Assembly (NCBI GenBank): GCA_036732565.1
Contig: DAINCF010000292.1
Location: 1 to 8,745, forward strand
Origin: JAIVJN01 sp036732565
Lineage (GTDB): Bacteria > Acidobacteriota > Vicinamibacteria > Vicinamibacterales > UBA2999
Length of the DNA: 8,745 bases
Direction: 5' to 3'
Shown here: in pieces, positions 5,695 to 8,745 of the stretch
Numbering within the stretch: position 1 is the stretch's first letter
Layout of the letters: each line of letters begins with the position of its first letter
Made by a program: the position numbers and the translations under genes
Notes under the pieces: model-generated
The model's database searches: none
What the model saw: the letters and a program-made list of their open reading frames with translations, nothing else
What the model was told of the DNA's origin: nothing

Positions 5695-5714
5695 GCAATC
5701 AGGAGGTTGCATAT
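5691..5714. promoter_or_regulatory. Candidate operator site 2, perfect 8-bp dyad around the ribosome-binding site
   Basis: ATATGCAA (5691-5698) and TTGCATAT (5707-5714) are perfect inverted repeats around TCAGGAGG, which contains the ribosome-binding site AGGAGG (5701-5706). The left arm overlaps the -10 box and the right arm includes the first two bases of the start codon at 5713. It could be a DNA operator for an ArsR dimer. In RNA it would be a hairpin with the ribosome-binding site in its loop. Confidence 0.6.
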
Positions 5715-6186
5715 GAGCGTGGCCGTGAGCGATCGCATCGAGAAAACCGTCGTGTTGAAGGCGCCCCGCGCGCGCGTGTGGCACGCCCTCGCGACGCCGG
5801 CGGAGTTTGGCGAGTGGTTCGGCGTCGACCTGAGTGGGGTGAAGAGCTTCGACCCCGGCGCCCGTATCCGCGGGGCCGTGACCATTCCGGAGTACCGGCA
5901 CCTGACGTTCGAGGTCACCGTCGAACAGGTGGTCCCCGAACGACTGCTGTCGTTCCGCTGGCATCCGCACCCGGTTCCTCCTGAGAAGGACTACTCGTCG
6001 GAGCCGACGACGCTGGTGACGTTCGAGCTCAGCGAGGTGGACGAGGGGACGCGACTGACCGTCGTCGAGTCCGGGTTCGACAAGATTCCGCTGGAGCGAC
6101 GCGCCGAAGCGTTCCGCGGCAACGAGGGCGGGTGGACTCAGCAAATGGTGAACATCGGACGCTTTCTCGAACGCAGACGCACATGA
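5713..6186 (+). CDS. SRPBCC-domain protein (AHSA1/activator of Hsp90 ATPase type)
   Basis: The product has 157 residues. The ATG at 5713 follows AGGAGG by six bases; a TTG at 5707 is in frame but too close to it. The whole protein is one START-like helix-grip domain: an opening strand IEKTVVLKAPRARVWHAL (9-26), the helix AEFGEWFGVDL (30-40), beta strands including LTFEVTVEQVVPERLLSFRW (64-83), LVTFELSEVDEGTRLTVVES (101-120), and a closing helix GGWTQQMVNIGRFLE (139-153). The GW..Q....L pattern of the last helix is typical of the AHSA1 subgroup. Such proteins bind hydrophobic ligands in a cavity; the ligand here is unknown. No signal peptide is present, so it is cytoplasmic. It overlaps the ArsR-family gene by ATGA. 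SRPBCC/ArsR pairs recur in many bacteria, and the SRPBCC protein may bind the signal or act on it. Confidence 0.9.
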   Translation: MSVAVSDRIEKTVVLKAPRARVWHALATPAEFGEWFGVDLSGVKSFDPGARIRGAVTIPEYRHLTFEVTVEQVVPERLLSFRWHPHPVPPEKDYSSEPTTLVTFELSEVDEGTRLTVVESGFDKIPLERRAEAFRGNEGGWTQQMVNIGRFLERRRT

Positions 6187-6587
6187 CACGAGCCGCAGCA
6201 CAACGTGCACGGGCCCGGGGTCCCCGCCGCGCGGACTTTGCGCGGTGGGGTGGACGAGCCCGGGCGAGGGCGCTCCGGGCCTCGGCGCCGATTTTTGCCG
6301 CCCTTGGCGACGAGACCCGCCTGGCGATCGTGGTCCGGCTGTCGTCAGGGGCTCCGCAGTCGATCGCGTCGCTGACGGACGGCGCCGGAGTCACGCGTCA
6401 GGCCGTGACCAAGCATCTGCACGTACTCGGGGACGCGGGGCTGGTGCGCAGCGTCCGCCAGGGCCGCGAGCGCCTCTGGGCGCTGGAACCGGACGCCATC
6501 GTCGCCGCCCGCCGCCATCTCGAGGATATTTCGGCTCAGTGGGATCAAGCCCTCGGTCGGCTCCGCGCGTTCGTCGAACGTGCGTAG
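6183..6587 (+). CDS. ArsR/SmtB-family winged-helix repressor
   Basis: The product has 134 residues. The start ATG overlaps the SRPBCC stop as ATGA. The winged-helix domain begins at about residue 35: APIFAALGDETRLAIVVRLS (35-54), a helix-turn-helix with recognition helix TRQAVTKHLHVLGDAGLV (71-88), then the wing VRQGRERLWALEP (91-103). There is no cysteine, and the ELCVC metal site of ArsR/SmtB is absent. This is therefore not a classical metal sensor but closer to the SdpR-like autorepressor branch. The first 34 residues are an unusual Arg/Ala-rich extension. There is no other usable start codon in that stretch, so the extension is either real or the frame starts outside family norms. It probably represses its own operon through the two GCAA-N8-TTGC sites; how it is relieved is unknown, perhaps through the SRPBCC partner. 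Confidence 0.9.
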   Translation: MTRAAAQRARARGPRRADFARWGGRARARALRASAPIFAALGDETRLAIVVRLSSGAPQSIASLTDGAGVTRQAVTKHLHVLGDAGLVRSVRQGRERLWALEPDAIVAARRHLEDISAQWDQALGRLRAFVERA

Positions 6588-6599
6588 CCGGGCTCGAGT

Positions 6600-6677
6600 C
6601 TCGAGACCTGGGGCGCCGGGGCATTCGCCGACCATCGGCGGCCGCAAGGCCAATGGCCCCAAGCCTCAGGTCTCGGG
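6600..6677 (-). repeat. Intergenic inverted-arm repeat, copy 2
   Basis: Read on the minus strand from 6677, the left arm is CGAGACCTGAG followed by GCTTGGGGCC, and the right arm (6614 to 6600) is GCCCCAGGTCTCGAG. These match the arms of copy 1 at 5527-5634, with the copies in opposite orientation around the SRPBCC/ArsR genes. Inside, CGCCGA-CCA-TCGGCG (6626-6640) is a perfect 6-bp hairpin. The interior otherwise differs from copy 1. It starts 12 bases after the ArsR-family stop and has no T-tract. Confidence 0.6.
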
Positions 6678-6785
6678 ACTCAGGCCAGCTGCGTTCGTAA
6701 GCCTTTGCTCCCATTACAATTAGTGACAATCTCCGCTAAGAAATTGCCAGCGTTTGGGCTTGATCACGGCCTATACTCAACGCAA

Positions 6786-6828
6786 GCCCTTCGACTCGGT
6801 CGACGTACGCCTCGACCTCGCTCAGGGC
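6786..6828. repeat. Dispersed intergenic repeat of the 'CCCTTCGACT...CTCAGGGC' type
   Basis: A 43-base imperfect palindrome is bounded by GCCCT (6786-6790) and AGGGC (6824-6828), with inner arms GGTCGA (6798-6803) and TCGACC (6812-6817). Read on the other strand it gives the familiar spurious peptide 'ALSEVEAYVDRVEG', seen in many draft genomes of Acidobacteria, Chloroflexi and related groups (recalled, not searched). It lies 15 bases before the start of the next gene and does not encode protein. Confidence 0.65.
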
Positions 6829-6843
6829 GGGAGACCTGCAGGG

Positions 6844-8745
6844 ATGAGGAAGCTTGCGTTCGCCGTGCTGGGGGCAGCCATCATCGGCGCGAGTCTCGCC
6901 GCCGACAGCTCGCAGCAACAGCCGGCGCCGGCGCGCCAACCCGGGCCAAAGCTGGTGAGCTCGCATCAGGCTGCCGATCCAGCCGCCCTGGATAGCGCTG
7001 CTTCGCAGACCGCCCTGGTCAAGCAGTACTGCGCGACGTGCCACAGCGAGAAGGGCAAGGCCGGTGGTCTCACACTGGCGAGCTTCGATGCCGCGACCAT
7101 CGAGCAGCATCCCGACGTGGCGGAGAAGATGATTCGCAAGCTCCGCGCCGGCATGATGCCGCCGGCCGGCGCCAAGCGGCCCGAGCCCGAGCAGTTGACC
7201 GCGTTGGCGGTGGCGCTCGAGGCAAAGATGGATGCTGTCGCGACGCTGACGCCCAATCCCGGCCGGCGGCCCTTCCAGCGGCTCAATCGTGCTGAGTACG
7301 GTCGTGCCGTGCGCGACCTGCTGGCGTTGGATCTCGACGTCACCGCGTATCTGCCTCCGGACACTATCAGCGCGGGCTTCGACAACGTCGCGGACGCCCA
7401 GAGCTTTTCGCCGAGCTTGATGGAAGGGTACCTGCGCGCGGCGGGCCAGATCAGCCGTCTTGCCGTAGGCGATCGGACGGCGTCGCCGACGTCGGTCACC
7501 TTCAAGCTCGGTCGCACCTCGTCGCAGATGCGCCACGTCGAGGGCGCGCCGATGGGGACCCGCGGCGGCGTCTCGGTGGTGCACACCTTCCCGGCGGACG
7601 GCGAATACGTCTTCAAAGCGCAGATGCACTACGAACCGCTCGGCGGCCTCTATGGCCGCACGACGATGAGCGTGTTCGATCTGAAGGAGCAGGTCGAGGT
7701 GTCGGTGAACGGCGAGCGCGTGGCGTTGCTCGACCTGAACCCGCGCATGAGCGAGACCGATCCCAAGAACGGGCTCGAGCTCGTGACGCCGCCGATTCAT
7801 GTGCAGGCCGGCCCGCAGCGGATCTCGGCCGCCTTCATCCAGAAGCTCGACGGGCCGATCGATGACATCGTCACGCCGCTCGAGAACACGCTGGCGGATG
7901 TCAGCATCGGGTTCGGCATCACCGTGCTGCCGCACATGCGCGACTTCACGATTGTGGGACCGAGCAGCGTGACCGGTGTGTCGGACACGCCGAGCCGCGC
8001 AAAGATCTTCAGCTGCCGGCCGACGATGGCGAATGAGGAGCGCGGGTGCGCCGAGGAGATCGTGCGCCGGCTGACGGCGCAGGCGTATCGCGGGACGGCG
8101 GCGACCGAGGATTTCCGCGACGCCATGACGTTCTTCGAGCAGGGCCGCGCGAAGGGTGGCTTCGAGAACGGGATCCGTCTGGCGCTGCAGTCCATTCTGG
8201 TCAGCCCGCGGTTCTTGTTCCGCCTCGAGCAGACGCCGGCGCCGGCGAAGGCGGCGCGCGCCTACCGCATCGCCGATCAAGAGCTGGCGACGCGTCTGTC
8301 GTTTTTCGTGTGGGGCACGATGCCCGATGCGGAGCTGGTGAAAGCCGCATCGCAAGGCGTGCTTCGCACGCCGGCCGGATTCGAGAAGCAGGTGCGGCGC
8401 CTGCTGGCCGACCCGCGCTCCGAGGCGTTGTCCACGCGCTTCGCGTCGCAGTGGCTGCGGCTGCAGGACCTCGACAAGATCTTCCCCGATTACCTGATCT
8501 ATCCGCAGTACGACGGCACGCTCGCCGACGCGATGAAGCGCGAGACCGAGCTGTTCTTCGACAGCATCGTCCGCGACGATCGCAGCGTGCTCGATCTGCT
8601 GACGGCCGACTACAGCTTCGTCAACGAGCGGTTGGCCAAGCACTACAGCATTCCCAACGTCATGGGGAGCGCGTTTCAGCGCGTCTCGCTGCCCGAGTAT
8701 CGCCGCGGACTGCTGGGGCAGGGCAGCATCCTGACGCTGACGTCC
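6844..8745 (+). CDS. Exported c-type cytochrome with DUF1587/DUF1595/DUF1592/DUF1588 domains (3' end cut)
   Basis: The window holds 634 residues; the stop is beyond the right edge. GGGAG at 6829-6833 and a nearer AGGG precede the ATG. Residues 1-20 are a signal peptide (MRKLAFAVLGAAIIGASLAA). A single c-type heme site CATCH (63-67), with MMPP near 104-107 as a possible axial-ligand region, forms an N-terminal cytochrome module. A DUF1587-like segment follows at about 144-207 (FQRLNRAEYGRAVRDLL). A beta-rich region (about 225-390) looks like a carbohydrate-binding-type sandwich, which is an inference. DUF1595 lies at about 402-463, DUF1592 at about 474-602 (ELATRLSFFVWGTMPDAEL), and the start of DUF1588 near 610 to the edge (LPEYRRGLLGQGSILT). 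This domain order is known from Planctomycetes and Acidobacteria; the reaction is not established. It is often followed by a DUF1552 gene, which would lie outside the window. TATACT at 6772-6777 is a weak -10 candidate. Confidence 0.92.
   Translation, partial: MRKLAFAVLGAAIIGASLAADSSQQQPAPARQPGPKLVSSHQAADPAALDSAASQTALVKQYCATCHSEKGKAGGLTLASFDAATIEQHPDVAEKMIRKLRAGMMPPAGAKRPEPEQLTALAVALEAKMDAVATLTPNPGRRPFQRLNRAEYGRAVRDLLALDLDVTAYLPPDTISAGFDNVADAQSFSPSLMEGYLRAAGQISRLAVGDRTASPTSVTFKLGRTSSQMRHVEGAPMGTRGGVSVVHTFPADGEYVFKAQMHYEPLGGLYGRTTMSVFDLKEQVEVSVNGERVALLDLNPRMSETDPKNGLELVTPPIHVQAGPQRISAAFIQKLDGPIDDIVTPLENTLADVSIGFGITVLPHMRDFTIVGPSSVTGVSDTPSRAKIFSCRPTMANEERGCAEEIVRRLTAQAYRGTAATEDFRDAMTFFEQGRAKGGFENGIRLALQSILVSPRFLFRLEQTPAPAKAARAYRIADQELATRLSFFVWGTMPDAELVKAASQGVLRTPAGFEKQVRRLLADPRSEALSTRFASQWLRLQDLDKIFPDYLIYPQYDGTLADAMKRETELFFDSIVRDDRSVLDLLTADYSFVNERLAKHYSIPNVMGSAFQRVSLPEYRRGLLGQGSILTLTS

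Noticed and set aside
5507..5712. CRISPR array or riboswitch in the repeat-rich gap
   Set aside because: Repeats are inverted and irregularly spaced, with no regular unit/spacer pattern and no known aptamer features.
6736..8643. A 635-codon open frame on the minus strand
   Set aside because: It is antisense to the DUF1592-type cytochrome gene, is rich in Arg, His and Leu with no domain, and includes the translated dispersed repeat. GC-rich coding DNA often gives such shadow frames.

Overview
This is a GC-rich bacterial window whose gene content fits an uncultured or soil Acidobacteriota (Vicinamibacteria-like) lineage. That assignment is an inference. It rests on a secreted FG-GAP protein with a 'GRRE-NWD' domain, a cytochrome-type DUF1587/1595/1592/1588 protein, an exported DinB protein, and a dispersed intergenic repeat of the 'CCCTTCGACT...CTCAGGGC' kind common in such genomes. 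There are no rRNA or tRNA genes, no CRISPR array and no transposase. Nine protein genes read on the plus strand and one on the minus strand. Both edge genes are cut by the window.

Layout. (1) 1-978, minus strand: a secreted protein with a conserved uncharacterised domain followed by FG-GAP/VCBS-type sequence. Its signal peptide lies in a different frame from the rest, so it carries an apparent frameshift. (2) 1138-1740: an exported DinB-like protein, divergent from the first gene. (3) 2075-2782: a CsgG-like secreted protein with two glycine-rich insertions, followed by a strong intrinsic terminator. (4) 2860-3390: a GNAT acetyltransferase starting just after that terminator. (5) 3523-5506: a four-gene operon of ECF sigma factor, zinc-finger anti-sigma factor, membrane-anchored LTXXQ-like protein and exported Spy/CpxP-like LTXXQ protein. 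(6) 5713-6587: a translationally coupled SRPBCC (AHSA1-type) and ArsR-family pair with a two-site operator candidate in its promoter, flanked on both sides by inverted copies of one intergenic repeat. (7) 6844 to the right edge: an exported c-type cytochrome fused to DUF1587/1595/1592/1588 domains.

How the genes work together. The sigma operon looks like a complete envelope-stress circuit. The sigma factor is held by a membrane-spanning anti-sigma factor whose zinc ligands are spaced as in redox-sensing RsrA. The two following genes encode small periplasmic helical proteins of the kind that sense or buffer misfolded protein or metal. The SRPBCC/ArsR pair looks self-regulated: two identically spaced GCAA-N8-TTGC dyads lie 42 bp apart across its -35 and its -10/ribosome-binding region. 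The remaining genes look like independent units.

The strongest leads are the operator pair, the RsrA-like ligand spacing beside two LTXXQ genes, the inverted repeat copies around the SRPBCC/ArsR pair, and the frameshifted left-edge gene. No wholly unfamiliar defence or mobile system is evident.
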